Positions 7,942-16,889 of a stretch of DNA of 64,000 nt are shown in pieces. The notes below the pieces were generated by a model, which saw only the letters and a list, made by a program, of their open reading frames with translations, ran no database searches and was not told the origin of the DNA. Origin of the DNA: CAYXAA01 sp964462985 (GTDB taxonomy: Bacteria > Pseudomonadota > Alphaproteobacteria > Rhizobiales > Stappiaceae); assembly GCA_964462985.1 (NCBI GenBank), contig CAYXAA010000024.1, positions 1 to 64,000 on the forward strand. Reading direction: 5' to 3'. A program made the translations under genes and the position numbers. The stretch's first letter is position 1. Each line of letters starts with the position of its first letter.

Positions 7942-8703
7942 TCATCCGTTCCGAAGCCAGGAGGAGAAGCCGTCGATAAAGACCATCAGCACTTCGTCGA
8001 TGGCGATGGCGAGGAAATAGAAGCCGCCGGCGATGATGAACGGCGTTGCGATGAAATACGCTGGGATCTGTGGTGTGACCTTGTTGACAAGGCCGACGGC
8101 GAAATTGACAACGACGGCATACACGATGAAGGGGCTCGCGAGCCTCAGAGCGAGGAAAAACGCGATCGCCAGTTGCTCGACGAGCGAAGCCAGCCGCGCC
8201 TGGGGGGCGATCCCGCCATCAACGGGAAGAACGGCGTAGGACTCCACCAGAGCCTCGACCGCCTCCAGGTGCAGGTCGGTGACGAAGATCAGGGCGGTGG
8301 CCGCTACCGTGATAAGGTTGACGAGGGCCAGCTGGGGCTCGCCGGAATCGATCGGAGTTCCGGGCATGCCGCTGAGGCCCATCGTGTTGCCGACCAGCGT
8401 GCCGAGTGTCTGTAAGGCGATGAAGTAGGCCTGTCCCATCAACCCGATCAGAACGCCGAGCATCACTTCGGAGATGATCGTGCTGAGTACGGTCGGGGTC
8501 GAAAGATCGGGAAGTGCGGCCCGGATCCCCGGCACCAGCATCGGTGCCAGCGACAGCGAGGCCGCGACCGCGAGCGCAAGCCGTACCTGGGCGGGAATGC
8601 GGTCGCTGCCGAAGCCCGGGAGCACCATCAGGCAGCTGCCGAACCGGCAGAACAGCACGAACGTAGCGATGATCGTCTCTGGCGCGAAGGCCGCCATGGC
8701 CAT
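7942..8703 (-). CDS. fliR: flagellar export gate protein FliR
   Basis: A 253-residue inner-membrane protein with about six hydrophobic segments. Family markers are PETIIATFVLFCRFGSCLMVLPGFGSDRIPAQVRLALA at the N terminus, GQAYFIALQTLGTLVGNTMGLS in the middle, and ASPFIVYAVVVNFAVGLVNKVTPQIPAYFIATPF near the C terminus. With FliP and FliQ it forms the export gate of the flagellar type III system. It follows flhA by one base. Confidence 0.95.
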   Translation of the reverse strand: MAMAAFAPETIIATFVLFCRFGSCLMVLPGFGSDRIPAQVRLALAVAASLSLAPMLVPGIRAALPDLSTPTVLSTIISEVMLGVLIGLMGQAYFIALQTLGTLVGNTMGLSGMPGTPIDSGEPQLALVNLITVAATALIFVTDLHLEAVEALVESYAVLPVDGGIAPQARLASLVEQLAIAFFLALRLASPFIVYAVVVNFAVGLVNKVTPQIPAYFIATPFIIAGGFYFLAIAIDEVLMVFIDGFSSWLRNG

Positions 8704-8704
8704 C

Positions 8705-10795
8705 TTACGACACGCTGCCGATGGCGTTGATCTCGACCCCCCGCGCGATCTCCAGGTGCGACAGAACCGGAAGCGTCGGGAACAGTCGCTCGGTGATCAG
8801 GCGCACATAGGGGCGGGATTCGGGCGCGGTGATCAGAGCGAACTGGTGGCCCTGCTCCATCGGCTTGCGCACCGCAGCGGCCAGTTCCTTGCCGAACACG
8901 TCGACGAGTTGCGGGTCGAGATCGAAGTCGACCACGTCACGCTTCGCATCGCGTTTCAAGGCCTGGTGGAATGCCAGCTCCCACCGGTTGCCCAGCCGCA
9001 TCACCTTGAGCTCGCCGCCTTCGGCAAGGTCGCCGCAGATCTGTTGGGCGATCCGCATGCGCACGTGCTCGGCGACCTGCTCGGCCCGGCGCACATGAGG
9101 TGCGATCTCGGCGATCGCCTCGAGAATGAGATGGAGGTTGCGGATCGACACCCGTTCTGCGAGCAGGAGTTTCAACACGGCCTGAATCCCAGAGGCGGAG
9201 ATCTGCGACGGGCAGATATCGTCGATCAGCTTCTTGTACTCCGGGTCGAGACGGGCGAGCAGCATGCGCATGTCCTTGTAGGACAGCAGCTGTGCAAGGT
9301 TGTTGCGGATGACTTCGCTCAAATGGGTCAGGATCACGGTGTTGTTGTCCACCGCATCCAGCCCGTAGCGTCGAATCTCGTCACCATAGGCATTGGGCAC
9401 CCACAGCGCATTCATGCCGAAGGCTGGTTCGCGGGTCGGCTCACCGGGAAGGTCCGGATAGTTGCCGTCCCCGGTGATGACGAGAAGCTGGCCGACCCGC
9501 AGCTCCTGCTCGGCCACGACCGTGCCGTGAATCTTGATCTGATAGCTCTTCGGTGCCAGCGCCAGACTGTCGGCGAGCCGGATGTCGGGGACAACGAAGC
9601 CATAGCGCTCGGCGAACTTGCGCCGCATCTTTCCGACCCGCTGGCCGAGCTGGCCGTGGGCCGCCAGCATCTGTGCGGAAAGTTGCTTGCCGAGGACGAG
9701 CTCGATCTCGCTGGTCTTCAGCGATTCCTTCACCGAGTCCTTCTCCTCGGCCTTCTTGAGTTCTGCAGCGGCCTTCTCGGCTTCGATCTCACGCTCGCGT
9801 GCCTCTGCAATCCGGCGCGGGATGGTGTAGCCGGCGAAGGCCATGATCCCGGCAAGGGCAGCGAACGGCAGCACCGGAAGGCCCGGAATGAGGGCGAGCA
9901 CCACCATCAGAACGGCGGCGACGAAGAGCGCACGCGGATAGCCGCCGAGCTGGCCGAGCACCGCCTGGTCCGCCGATCCGCGCGTACCCCCCTTCGACAC
10001 CAAAAGGCCGGCGGCGAGCGAGACGATGAGCGCCGGGATCTGTGAAACCAGTCCGTCGCCGACAGAGAGCCGCGTAAAGATGTCCGAGGCCTCCGACAGC
10101 GACATGCCGTGGCGGGTTGTTGCGATGATGATGCCGCCGAGGATGTTGACAGCGGTGATGATCAGGCCGGCGATGGCGTCACCGCGGACGAATTTCGATG
10201 CACCGTCCATGGCGCCGAAGAACGAGCTTTCCTCTTCCAGTTCGCGGCGCCGGCGCTGAGCTTCCTTCTCGTCGATCAGCCCGGCGGACAGATCGGCGTC
10301 GATCGCCATCTGCTTGCCGGGGATTGCGTCGAGGGTGAAGCGGGCGCCGACCTCGGCAATGCGGGTCGCTCCCTTTGTGATCACCAGGAAGTTGACGATG
10401 ACCAGAATGGCGAAGACGACGAGGCCGATGACGAAGTCGCCGCTCATCACGAAGTTGGAAAAGCCGTTGATGATGTAGCCGGCCGCCGTCAGGCCTTCAT
10501 GGCCGTTGGAAAGAATCACGCGGGTCGTTGCGATGTTGAGCGAAAGCCGCAGCATCGTGGCGATAAGCAGAACGGTCGGAAACGACGAGAATTCCAGCGG
10601 CTTCTGGATCCAAAGCGCCACCATCAGGATCAGCACGGACAGTGCGATCGACAGCGCCAGTCCAACGTCGATCAGGAACGAAGGGACCGGCAGGAACAGG
10701 ATGGTAAGGATGACGACAACGCCGAGAGCAAACCCGATGTCGCGCTGGTTGTCCCGACCCGTCTGGGCTGCAGTCTGGGCAATTGTGGTTGCCAT
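8705..10795 (-). CDS. flhA: flagellar export protein FlhA
   Basis: A 696-residue export-gate protein of usual length. The N-terminal half has eight membrane segments and the conserved cytoplasmic loop VITKGATRIAEVGARFTLDAIPGKQMAIDADLSAGLI; RRRELEEESSFFGAMDGASKFVRGDAIAG is also diagnostic. The C-terminal half is the cytoplasmic FlhA-C domain that forms the nonameric ring docking chaperone-substrate complexes (DAVDNNTVILTHLSEVIR, LILEAIAEIAPHVRRAEQVAEHVR). It lies between fliQ and fliR. Confidence 0.98.
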   Translation of the reverse strand: MATTIAQTAAQTGRDNQRDIGFALGVVVILTILFLPVPSFLIDVGLALSIALSVLILMVALWIQKPLEFSSFPTVLLIATMLRLSLNIATTRVILSNGHEGLTAAGYIINGFSNFVMSGDFVIGLVVFAILVIVNFLVITKGATRIAEVGARFTLDAIPGKQMAIDADLSAGLIDEKEAQRRRRELEEESSFFGAMDGASKFVRGDAIAGLIITAVNILGGIIIATTRHGMSLSEASDIFTRLSVGDGLVSQIPALIVSLAAGLLVSKGGTRGSADQAVLGQLGGYPRALFVAAVLMVVLALIPGLPVLPFAALAGIMAFAGYTIPRRIAEAREREIEAEKAAAELKKAEEKDSVKESLKTSEIELVLGKQLSAQMLAAHGQLGQRVGKMRRKFAERYGFVVPDIRLADSLALAPKSYQIKIHGTVVAEQELRVGQLLVITGDGNYPDLPGEPTREPAFGMNALWVPNAYGDEIRRYGLDAVDNNTVILTHLSEVIRNNLAQLLSYKDMRMLLARLDPEYKKLIDDICPSQISASGIQAVLKLLLAERVSIRNLHLILEAIAEIAPHVRRAEQVAEHVRMRIAQQICGDLAEGGELKVMRLGNRWELAFHQALKRDAKRDVVDFDLDPQLVDVFGKELAAAVRKPMEQGHQFALITAPESRPYVRLITERLFPTLPVLSHLEIARGVEINAIGSVS

Positions 10796-10819
10796 GGAGC
10801 GTCCTTGTCCGGCCTTTCC

Positions 10820-11086
10820 TCAGAATCCGTATTCGATCCGGCCATAGACCAGTTCGGTGAAGGAGAAGATCTGGGCTCCGACAAACGGGCCGGTAATGAC
10901 GATCATCAGAAGGATGATCACGATCTTCGGAATGAAGGTCAGCGTCATTTCCTGGACCTGGGTCAGGGCCTGGAACAGCGCGATTGCAACGCCGACCACC
11001 ATCGCGGCGCCCACAGTCGGGCCCGAACCGATCAGGATGGTCCAGATCGCGTCGCGCACCAGATCGAGGGCGTCGACTTCGTTCAT
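10820..11086 (-). CDS. fliQ: flagellar export gate protein FliQ
   Basis: An 88-residue protein with two membrane helices (TILIGSGPTVGAAMVVGVAIALFQALTQVQEMTLTFIPKIVIILLMIVITGPFVG). The QALTQVQEMTLTFIPKI loop is the hallmark of FliQ, which packs around FliP/FliR in the export gate. It starts 2 bp after flgD and lies 24 bp before flhA. Confidence 0.96.
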   Translation of the reverse strand: MNEVDALDLVRDAIWTILIGSGPTVGAAMVVGVAIALFQALTQVQEMTLTFIPKIVIILLMIVITGPFVGAQIFSFTELVYGRIEYGF

Positions 11087-11088
11087 GG

Positions 11089-11478
11089 TCAGGAAATTTC
11101 CACGCCGGGGGCGAGCAGAACCTCGCTGCCGTTTTCAAGCACCGCGACTGCGCCGTCCGAGAATATGCGCAGCGATTCCACCGTTCCTGTTGTGCCGTCC
11201 GGCGCCGTGATGGTCCTGCCGATTACGCCTTCGGCCTGGTTGAGCGCCAGGGCGGCCAACACGCTGTCTAGCTTGGCGTTGGTCTGCATCGCCTGCTCGA
11301 CCTGCGAGAACGAGGCGAGTTGGCCCATATACTCGGTGGACTCCATCGGTTCCGTTGGATCCTGGCTCCGCATCTGTGTCAGGAGCAGCTTCAGAAAGGC
11401 ATTGTAGTCGAGCGTGGACTGACTGGCGGGCGGCACCGCCTGCTGCACGGTGCTTGTGGACACGGCGTTGACGTTCAT
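11089..11478 (-). CDS. flgD: hook-capping protein FlgD, short rhizobial form
   Basis: A 129-residue hook scaffold. The N-terminal signature LDYNAFLKLLLTQMRSQDPTEPMESTEYMGQLASFSQVEQ is unmistakable, followed by a reduced C-terminal part (AEGVIGRTITAPDGTTGTVESLRIFSDGAVAVLENG). Enteric FlgD is about 230 residues and has added Ig-like and tudor-like domains; the short form is normal in rhizobia. Start placed at MNVNAVSTS, which avoids overlap with flbT. FlgD caps the growing hook so that FlgE can polymerise. Confidence 0.94.
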   Translation of the reverse strand: MNVNAVSTSTVQQAVPPASQSTLDYNAFLKLLLTQMRSQDPTEPMESTEYMGQLASFSQVEQAMQTNAKLDSVLAALALNQAEGVIGRTITAPDGTTGTVESLRIFSDGAVAVLENGSEVLLAPGVEIS

Positions 11479-11500
11479 GGTCGGCTCCGGGGCTGCGGGG

Positions 11501-11932
11501 TCAGGCGGCGCAGATGGCCGCATTCGCGCTGTTGTGATCGCGATTTCCGGCCAGGATTTCCGCCTCGATCGGAAACAGCGAGCGCACGATCTTCATGGCG
11601 TCGAAGGCTCGGTTCTGGCCGATGTGCTCGTCGACGCGGGCGAGGCCTTCCCGAATTTTGGGATCGGAGAAGGTCTGCAGCAGCCGCGGCATTTGCTGAC
11701 CGTAGAGAGTTCGGGCGTGCTCGGCGGTGCTCGGCTCGATCAGCATCGACTGCAGAACGAAGTAGAGCTGCCGCAGGGCCGTGGTCGTCTCTTCCGGCTG
11801 CAGGACATGGTTCTCCAGCAGGAATACCACGTCGTTCATGATCTCCACGGTGGCCTTGCGGTCGAAGCGCAGCACGGCACCGTTGACGTAGAGCCGCTCG
11901 CCTGCCTTCAGCATCAGACGGATCGGCTTCAT
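11501..11932 (-). CDS. flbT: flagellin translational regulator FlbT
   Basis: A 143-residue cytoplasmic regulator. MKPIRLMLKAGERLYVNGAVLRFDRKATVEIMNDVVFLLENHVLQPEETTTALRQLYFVLQSMLIEP is the conserved FlbT core. In Caulobacter FlbT binds the flagellin mRNA leader and promotes its decay; in rhizobia and Brucella it acts with FlaF on flagellin output. The ATG overlaps the flaF stop as TGATG, so the pair is translationally coupled. The likely target is the leader of the flagellin gene at 23025-23948. Confidence 0.96.
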   Translation of the reverse strand: MKPIRLMLKAGERLYVNGAVLRFDRKATVEIMNDVVFLLENHVLQPEETTTALRQLYFVLQSMLIEPSTAEHARTLYGQQMPRLLQTFSDPKIREGLARVDEHIGQNRAFDAMKIVRSLFPIEAEILAGNRDHNSANAAICAA

Positions 11933-12279
11933 CAGTTCAGTCCGTCCCGAATGATGGTGTTGATCTCGATGATCCCGGAGAGGTCGTCGGACTCCTCCCG
12001 GCGGATACGCTCGAGTTCCTTTAGGATGAAAAGGCCGATCGAAATCAGGTCGGCCCGCAGTGCTTCAGGCAGCTCGTTCTCGCGCTTTGCGAGGTCTTCG
12101 AGAAAGAAGGCCCACAGGCGTCGGGTTTCGTGCATCGCCTGCACGGCCTCCGGCGAACGCAGGCCCTTCTCCAGCCCGGCTTCCAGACGGCCGATCACGT
12201 AGTCGATCGCCATCTTCTCGCGGCCGCGGGAGTGGTCGCTGAAGGACTCCATCGTCTCGGCATAGGAAAAGCGATACAT
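11932..12279 (-). CDS. flaF: flagellin regulator FlaF
   Basis: A 115-residue helical protein with the FlaF pattern: YRFSYAETMESFSDHSRGREKMAIDYVIGRLEAGLEKG, ETRRLWAFFLEDLAKRENELPEALRADLISIGLFILKELE. FlaF is required for flagellin synthesis or secretion and opposes FlbT in alphaproteobacteria. It lies 96 bp after flgL and is coupled to flbT. That 96-bp gap shows no obvious promoter or hairpin. Confidence 0.94.
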   Translation of the reverse strand: MYRFSYAETMESFSDHSRGREKMAIDYVIGRLEAGLEKGLRSPEAVQAMHETRRLWAFFLEDLAKRENELPEALRADLISIGLFILKELERIRREESDDLSGIIEINTIIRDGLN

Positions 12280-12375
12280 GCATCTTCCCTTCTATGTTCG
12301 GCGTTTGGCGTCGCCTGTCATCGCGCCGGAGCATCAGCCGTCGTGCGGTGCATGCCAGTCCGATCGAGGTCGGCG

Positions 12376-13434
12376 TCAGAGATATTTGAGGAGGCTGAGC
12401 CGGCTAAGTTTTGCCGTCACCGCGTAGGACGTCTCGAGCTGGACGAGGGCATCGTTGAGCCGTGTCGCCGTCTCGTTCGGGTCGACGCCTTCCAGCACGT
12501 TGATGCGGGAGTTGAGCAGGTCGGCCTGGATGGCGAGCCGCTCACTGGCGACGGCGACCCTCGCCTGGGTGGAGCCGACCGCGGCCGCAATCCTCGTGAC
12601 CCCGGCAATCGCATCTCCGATGAGCGCGGTCGCCGTGTCGACCAGGACCGCGAGCGCGTTCTGGTTCAGAGACGCAGGATCGAGCGCGGCCATCATCGAA
12701 TAGGCGGCGGCGAGCTGGCGGAAGGGCTCCTCATTGGCGCTGACGGAGGTGTCGGCCAGCTCCGAGCTCGAGATCCGGCTCTTCACCGGCTGGTCGGCGG
12801 CCGAGGACCAGCCGGTGGCCGGGTCGGTCCAGCCGGCGGCGCCGAACAGCGCCGCGAACTCGTTGACGAGGAAGCTTTGCATGTTCGCGGCCGTTATCTC
12901 TGCGGCCGCCGGATCCCCTGGGGGGAAGCCAAAATGCGTGTTGAAGGCGGTGTCGACGGCAGCTCGATTGCCGTTCGGCGGCTCGGCATTGAAGTCGGTG
13001 ATCGGCTTCACGTCAGTGTTGATGCCCGCAAACAGGTATCGGCCCTGGATTGAGCTGTTGAGCCTGGAGGTCAGTTGATCGATTTCACCCACCGCCTGGG
13101 TCTGCAGCACGCCGGAAGCGATGCTGCCGTCTCGAACGCTCACCAGCGTTGCGAGATAGGACTGCGCGTTCGAGAGCAGATCGTCCAAAGCGGTCTGGGT
13201 GATCTTGAGGCGGGATGCGGTCAGTGCGTTGGTGTCGATGATGGCGTTGATCCGTTCGAATTCCTGGCGCAGCGCCACCGTTTCGCCGGTGCCGTTGCCG
13301 AGGTCCAGGCCGACATCCGCCTTGCGACCTGAGGCGACCTCCTGCTGCAGCTTTGCCACCGTGGCGGTCTGGCGCTGCAGGGTGATGCGTGAGGCCTCCG
13401 ACAGCGCGTAGGTCGAAATGAAGCTCGTCTTCAT
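12376..13434 (-). CDS. flgL: hook-filament junction protein FlgL
   Basis: A 352-residue flagellin-like junction protein. The N-terminal helix TYALSEASRITLQRQTATVAKLQQEVASGRKADVGLDLGNGTGETVALRQEFERI and the C-terminal helix RVAVASERLAIQADLLNSRINVLEGVDPNETATRLNDALVQLETSYAVTAKLSRLSLLKYL are the D0/D1 parts shared with flagellin. SSIQGRYLFAGINTDVKPI in the middle is typical of FlgL. It joins FlgK to the filament. Only 5 bp separate it from the flgK stop. Confidence 0.95.
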   Translation of the reverse strand: MKTSFISTYALSEASRITLQRQTATVAKLQQEVASGRKADVGLDLGNGTGETVALRQEFERINAIIDTNALTASRLKITQTALDDLLSNAQSYLATLVSVRDGSIASGVLQTQAVGEIDQLTSRLNSSIQGRYLFAGINTDVKPITDFNAEPPNGNRAAVDTAFNTHFGFPPGDPAAAEITAANMQSFLVNEFAALFGAAGWTDPATGWSSAADQPVKSRISSSELADTSVSANEEPFRQLAAAYSMMAALDPASLNQNALAVLVDTATALIGDAIAGVTRIAAAVGSTQARVAVASERLAIQADLLNSRINVLEGVDPNETATRLNDALVQLETSYAVTAKLSRLSLLKYL

Positions 13435-13439
13435 GATCC

Positions 13440-14915
13440 TTACCTCACCGCCAGCAACAGGTTGTCGAGCATCTCGTCGATGACCGAGATCAGCTTCGCC
13501 GCCGCCTCATAGGCCCGCTCGATCTCAAGCAGGCGCTGCATTTCCTCGTCGATGTTGACGCCGACCGTGTTGCTCAGCGCCTCTTCGGTGCGCGTGACGA
13601 CGACGGACTGTCGCTCGGCATCTGCTGTGGCGACTTTTCGTGCCTGCTCCAACCAGCTGACCGAGGCAGCAGCGTAATCGCTGAGCGATCCCGTCGGATC
13701 GATCGCCGCAGAGGCATCGAACGTCGTCGGGGCGTAAAGATTTGCGACCAGTTCCTGGATGCGGTCCGAATATCCAGCCGCGCTGCTGGCGTTGTAGACG
13801 TAGTCGGGATCACCAGAGAGGCCACCGTCACGCAGCCGGTCGAGGTCGCCGCCCTGTTTCGGATCGGCGTTGGCGGTGACCGTGATCGCGGCTGCCAACC
13901 CGCTGGAAAGCGCCGCGGGCATAACCGGCGCGCCGGGATAGGTGAAAAGGCCTGGAAGGTCGGGGCCGCCGCCATTTTGATCGCTTTCGGCAAAGGCCTC
14001 TATCAGGCCACGGGCGATCTCGTCGAGCTGCGCCTGGTAGGTGACGGCGACTTCGTCCCGCAGTTCGACCAGGCCGGCCAGTCGGCCGGATGCGAGCTCC
14101 ATGGTGGCTCCAGGACCGGCAACCGGTACACCGTCCACGAAGACGGTATGGCCACCCGTCGCGGCAGCAAAGGTGTTGGTCCTGGTGAAGGTGACGCTGC
14201 GCGCCACGGTCTCGAACAAGGTGACACCGCTGTCGGTGTAGACGACAATGCTATTGTTGTCGCCGCTCAGCGTGCGGATCCCGATCTCTTCCGAAAGGCT
14301 GCGCAGCACTTGGTCGCGGGCGTCGAGCGCTTCGGTGATGTCGATGCCTTGCTGGCTGCCCTTCACCACGTAACGGTTGAGGTTCTCCAGTTCCTTGAGA
14401 AGGCCGTTGATCCGCTCCACCGATGTCGCAATGTCACTGTCGGCCCTGGCCCGAACCTGCTGGATGACGGCGCTCGCATCATTGAGCGTGGTCGCGAGAT
14501 CGGTGGCGCCGTCCAGCACCGCCTGGGCAAAATTGGTGTCCTCCGGGTTCTCGCCGTACTGCTGCAGGGCGGTTGCCAGGGCGCCGAGCTTGGCCGCCGG
14601 CGACAGGCCGAGTTCCGGATCGCCGACAGTGCTCTGAAGCCGTCCGAGCCCCGCCACCAGCGCGTCACGCGCTGTGGCGATCGAGGTTGCGGTCAGGAGG
14701 TTGGTAAGCAGTGCACCGTCCGTCGCCCGTCCGATGCCGTCCACCCGCACGCCGCTGGCCTGTCCCGACCGCGTGTAGACGGAGGTCAGCTTGGCATGTT
14801 TGTTGGTGTAGGCCGGATCGTTGGCGCCGGCGATATTGCGCGACACGACAGCGCTTTCCGTCTGACGTGCGTTCAGCGACGACTGTGCGATCTGCAGGGC
14901 GGCGGACAGGCTCAT
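13440..14915 (-). CDS. flgK: hook-filament junction protein FlgK
   Basis: A 491-residue junction protein (HAP1). The N-terminal rod/hook-like segment LQIAQSSLNARQTESAVVSRNIAGANDPAYTNK contains the conserved NIAGAN turn. The C terminus, VNIDEEMQRLLEIERAYEAAAKLISVIDEMLDNLLLAVR, is the conserved D0 helix. The middle part (residues about 190-400) is the variable surface domain. It sits between the hook gene flgE (18 bp upstream) and flgL. Confidence 0.95.
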   Translation of the reverse strand: MSLSAALQIAQSSLNARQTESAVVSRNIAGANDPAYTNKHAKLTSVYTRSGQASGVRVDGIGRATDGALLTNLLTATSIATARDALVAGLGRLQSTVGDPELGLSPAAKLGALATALQQYGENPEDTNFAQAVLDGATDLATTLNDASAVIQQVRARADSDIATSVERINGLLKELENLNRYVVKGSQQGIDITEALDARDQVLRSLSEEIGIRTLSGDNNSIVVYTDSGVTLFETVARSVTFTRTNTFAAATGGHTVFVDGVPVAGPGATMELASGRLAGLVELRDEVAVTYQAQLDEIARGLIEAFAESDQNGGGPDLPGLFTYPGAPVMPAALSSGLAAAITVTANADPKQGGDLDRLRDGGLSGDPDYVYNASSAAGYSDRIQELVANLYAPTTFDASAAIDPTGSLSDYAAASVSWLEQARKVATADAERQSVVVTRTEEALSNTVGVNIDEEMQRLLEIERAYEAAAKLISVIDEMLDNLLLAVR

Positions 14916-14933
14916 GGTCGTTCCTCAACCGCC

Positions 14934-16169
14934 TCAGCGGACCATGTTGACCAGTTCTTCGAGCAGATTGGAGCCTGCCTGGAAGACCTTGGAATTGGCA
15001 GAGAATGAGCGTTGCGACTCGATCATCGATGTCAGCTCGGAGGCGAGGTCGACGTTCGACAGTTCCAACGCCCCGGAATAGAGATCGCCGAAGCCGTCTT
15101 CGCCGGGGAAGCCGACCATCACGTCACCGCTGTCCTGGTTCGGCTGAAAGATGTTGCCGGCCATCGGGGTCAGGTTGTCGGGGCTGGCAACATTGGCGAG
15201 CGGAATGCGATAGCTCGCCGTGCGGGTTCCGTCCGGATAGACCGAGTAGAGCGTGCCGTCCTCGGCGATCTCTACGTGATCGACCGCCTGAGGCGCGCTG
15301 CCGTTGACGACCACCTCGCCTACGGAGAACTCGGCGGCGAGCTGCGTCGTGCCGGTAAGGTCGAGGGTCAGTGGCTCGCCGTTCAGTACTTCCAGAGTAA
15401 TCCACGTCGCGCTGGTATCTGTCAGATTTCCGGTCGTATTATCAAAGATAAATATCTCGGTTACGGGGGAATCTTCCGCTCCGAGAATGGTTATCTCCCA
15501 TTCCGATGTTTCGGGGATTACCCCCATAGCATCGGGCTCACCTGATAATCTAGAGAAATAGACATCGATGATGGCCTCATTTCCAAGATGATCGTAGGTC
15601 ACCAGCGACGTTTTGGCGGTATAGGTCGTCGGAGGACCTGCCGTAATGTTACTGGCATTCGAGTCGAGATTGACGACCAGCGTGCCGGCCGTCGACGGCA
15701 CTGCCCGCAGTGACATGGCATCAAGGTTGACCGGCTCCAAGCCAGTCAGGCTGTTAGCGACCACGGAGGGATCGCCGTTGGTCAGAGGATAGCCCTGGAG
15801 CAGGTACCCCGCGGTGTTGACCAGATAGCCGTTGCCGTCCGGCACGAAGTTGCCGGCGCGCGTCAGGGCGGTGTTGCCGTCGCGGTCGGCCACGATCATG
15901 AAGCCGTTGCCGTCGATCGCCAGATCCGAGCCTGAGGTGGTGAAGCTCAGGGCACCCTGCTCGGAAATCGCGTAGCGCGTATAGGCCTGCACGCTGCCCG
16001 AATTGTAAGTCCCGGTGTTGCCCGGAGTGATCAGCGAGGAAAATTCGGACGAACCGCGCTTGTAGCCGGTTGTGTTAACGTTGGCGATATTGTCGGCCAC
16101 CGTCCCGAGCTTGCTCGACTGCGCGTTCATCCCCGACACGCCGGTGCGCATAATCCCGTAGAGGCCCAT
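14934..16169 (-). CDS. flgE: flagellar hook protein FlgE
   Basis: A 411-residue hook subunit. The N terminus YGIMRTGVSGMNAQSSKLGTVADNIANVNTTGYKRGSSEFSSLI and the C terminus SNVDLASELTSMIESQRSFSANSKVFQAGSNLLEELVNMVR are the conserved D0/D1 helices. The variable D2 part lies in between. Within it, about 15405-15600 is visibly richer in A+T, with codons rare in the rest of the gene (ATA, TTA, AAT). It is the first gene of its run; the 141-bp leader is AT-rich and carries the direct-repeat motif at 16219-16234. Confidence 0.96.
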   Translation of the reverse strand: MGLYGIMRTGVSGMNAQSSKLGTVADNIANVNTTGYKRGSSEFSSLITPGNTGTYNSGSVQAYTRYAISEQGALSFTTSGSDLAIDGNGFMIVADRDGNTALTRAGNFVPDGNGYLVNTAGYLLQGYPLTNGDPSVVANSLTGLEPVNLDAMSLRAVPSTAGTLVVNLDSNASNITAGPPTTYTAKTSLVTYDHLGNEAIIDVYFSRLSGEPDAMGVIPETSEWEITILGAEDSPVTEIFIFDNTTGNLTDTSATWITLEVLNGEPLTLDLTGTTQLAAEFSVGEVVVNGSAPQAVDHVEIAEDGTLYSVYPDGTRTASYRIPLANVASPDNLTPMAGNIFQPNQDSGDVMVGFPGEDGFGDLYSGALELSNVDLASELTSMIESQRSFSANSKVFQAGSNLLEELVNMVR

Positions 16170-16218
16170 CGCGATCTCTCCTGCCTGTTGGCTTGTGAGA
16201 GGATTAGAGCGGTGAGGA

Positions 16219-16234
16219 CTTGCGTGAAGCTTGC
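16219..16234 (+). promoter_or_regulatory. direct-repeat flagellar motif in the flgE leader
   Basis: CTTGCGTGAAGCTTGC: two TTGC half-sites 11 bp apart, 50-65 bp upstream of the flgE ATG. Close copies lie before fliF (22911-22926), the flagellin gene (24093-24108) and flgB (30385-30435). On the flgE sense strand it reads GCAAGCTTCACGCAAG. A TATAAT-like box lies further upstream at 16289-16294, so the motif could also be inside the transcript; its mode of action is open. Confidence 0.5.
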
Positions 16235-16310
16235 TTGTTTTCAGATTTCGTGTTCGAGAGTAAGGTTAAATCCGCTTTTATACGCATTATTATAAAATTG
16301 TACGTAAGAT

Positions 16311-16889
16311 CTATTTGCAAAAGGATCTAGATTCTGGCGTCCATCGCCCGAACCCGCTGGCCACCATGTTCGTGATCACCTTGCAAACGTATCGCTTCTG
16401 CGCTGGATTATTGTTTGGTCCGGCGTGATAGCGTGCGACGGCCATTGTCCAGGTGCCCTGTCCCTCCCGCAATTCGCGCAGGAAGCGCGCGGCATAGGTA
16501 ACGTTGGCCGCCGGCTCGAGCATATGCTCGATCGAGCGGAACTTGTCGCCGTGGTAATGATGGTTGATCTGCATACAGCCGATGTCGATCAGCTTGCGGC
16601 CCGCTGCCCGCTCGGCGCGCACGCGCCTAGCCGCCTCGGCCGCGGAGCTTGCGAACACGGCACGGCCCTCGATGTTGAGGGCGAAGGGCTGCAGCGAATT
16701 ACGACGCCCGGTTTCGGTCAGGCCGACGGCGTAGAGGACGCCGAGCGGGACGCCGTAACTCTTTGCCGCGCGGCGCATTTCACGTTCGCACACCGCATTG
16801 CCTGCGGCGTTTGCTGCGCACACCGCGGTAAGGCCGATGAGGAAGGCAAGGCTAGAGATAGAGGCCGTCGCGATCGTGGGCCTGACCAT
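16311..16889 (-). CDS. exported lytic transglycosylase (SLT domain) of the flagellar operon
   Basis: A 192-residue protein with a signal peptide (ATASISSLAFLIGLTAVCAANAAG) and one SLT domain: YGVPLGVLYAVGLTETGR holds the catalytic glutamate, IDIGCMQINHHYHGDKF the GCMQIN signature, and ANVTYAARFLREL with VARYHAGPNN completes the motif set. Enzymes of this type open the peptidoglycan for rod passage and make up for the missing muramidase domain of the CheL/FlgJ protein. Start at 16889, preceded by AAAGGA; this places its start 38 bp inside the end of fliK. Confidence 0.88.
   Translation of the reverse strand: MVRPTIATASISSLAFLIGLTAVCAANAAGNAVCEREMRRAAKSYGVPLGVLYAVGLTETGRRNSLQPFALNIEGRAVFASSAAEAARRVRAERAAGRKLIDIGCMQINHHYHGDKFRSIEHMLEPAANVTYAARFLRELREGQGTWTMAVARYHAGPNNNPAQKRYVCKVITNMVASGFGRWTPESRSFCK

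Noticed and set aside
8474..10045. 523-codon plus-strand frame over fliR/flhA
   Set aside because: Antisense to flhA with intact FlhA motifs; composition (Asp, His, Arg, Gln rich) is that of a shadow frame.
16240..16320. AT-rich stretch before flgE considered as a replication or integration element
   Set aside because: It lacks iterons, DnaA boxes or flanking repeats; a promoter or leader is the simpler reading.
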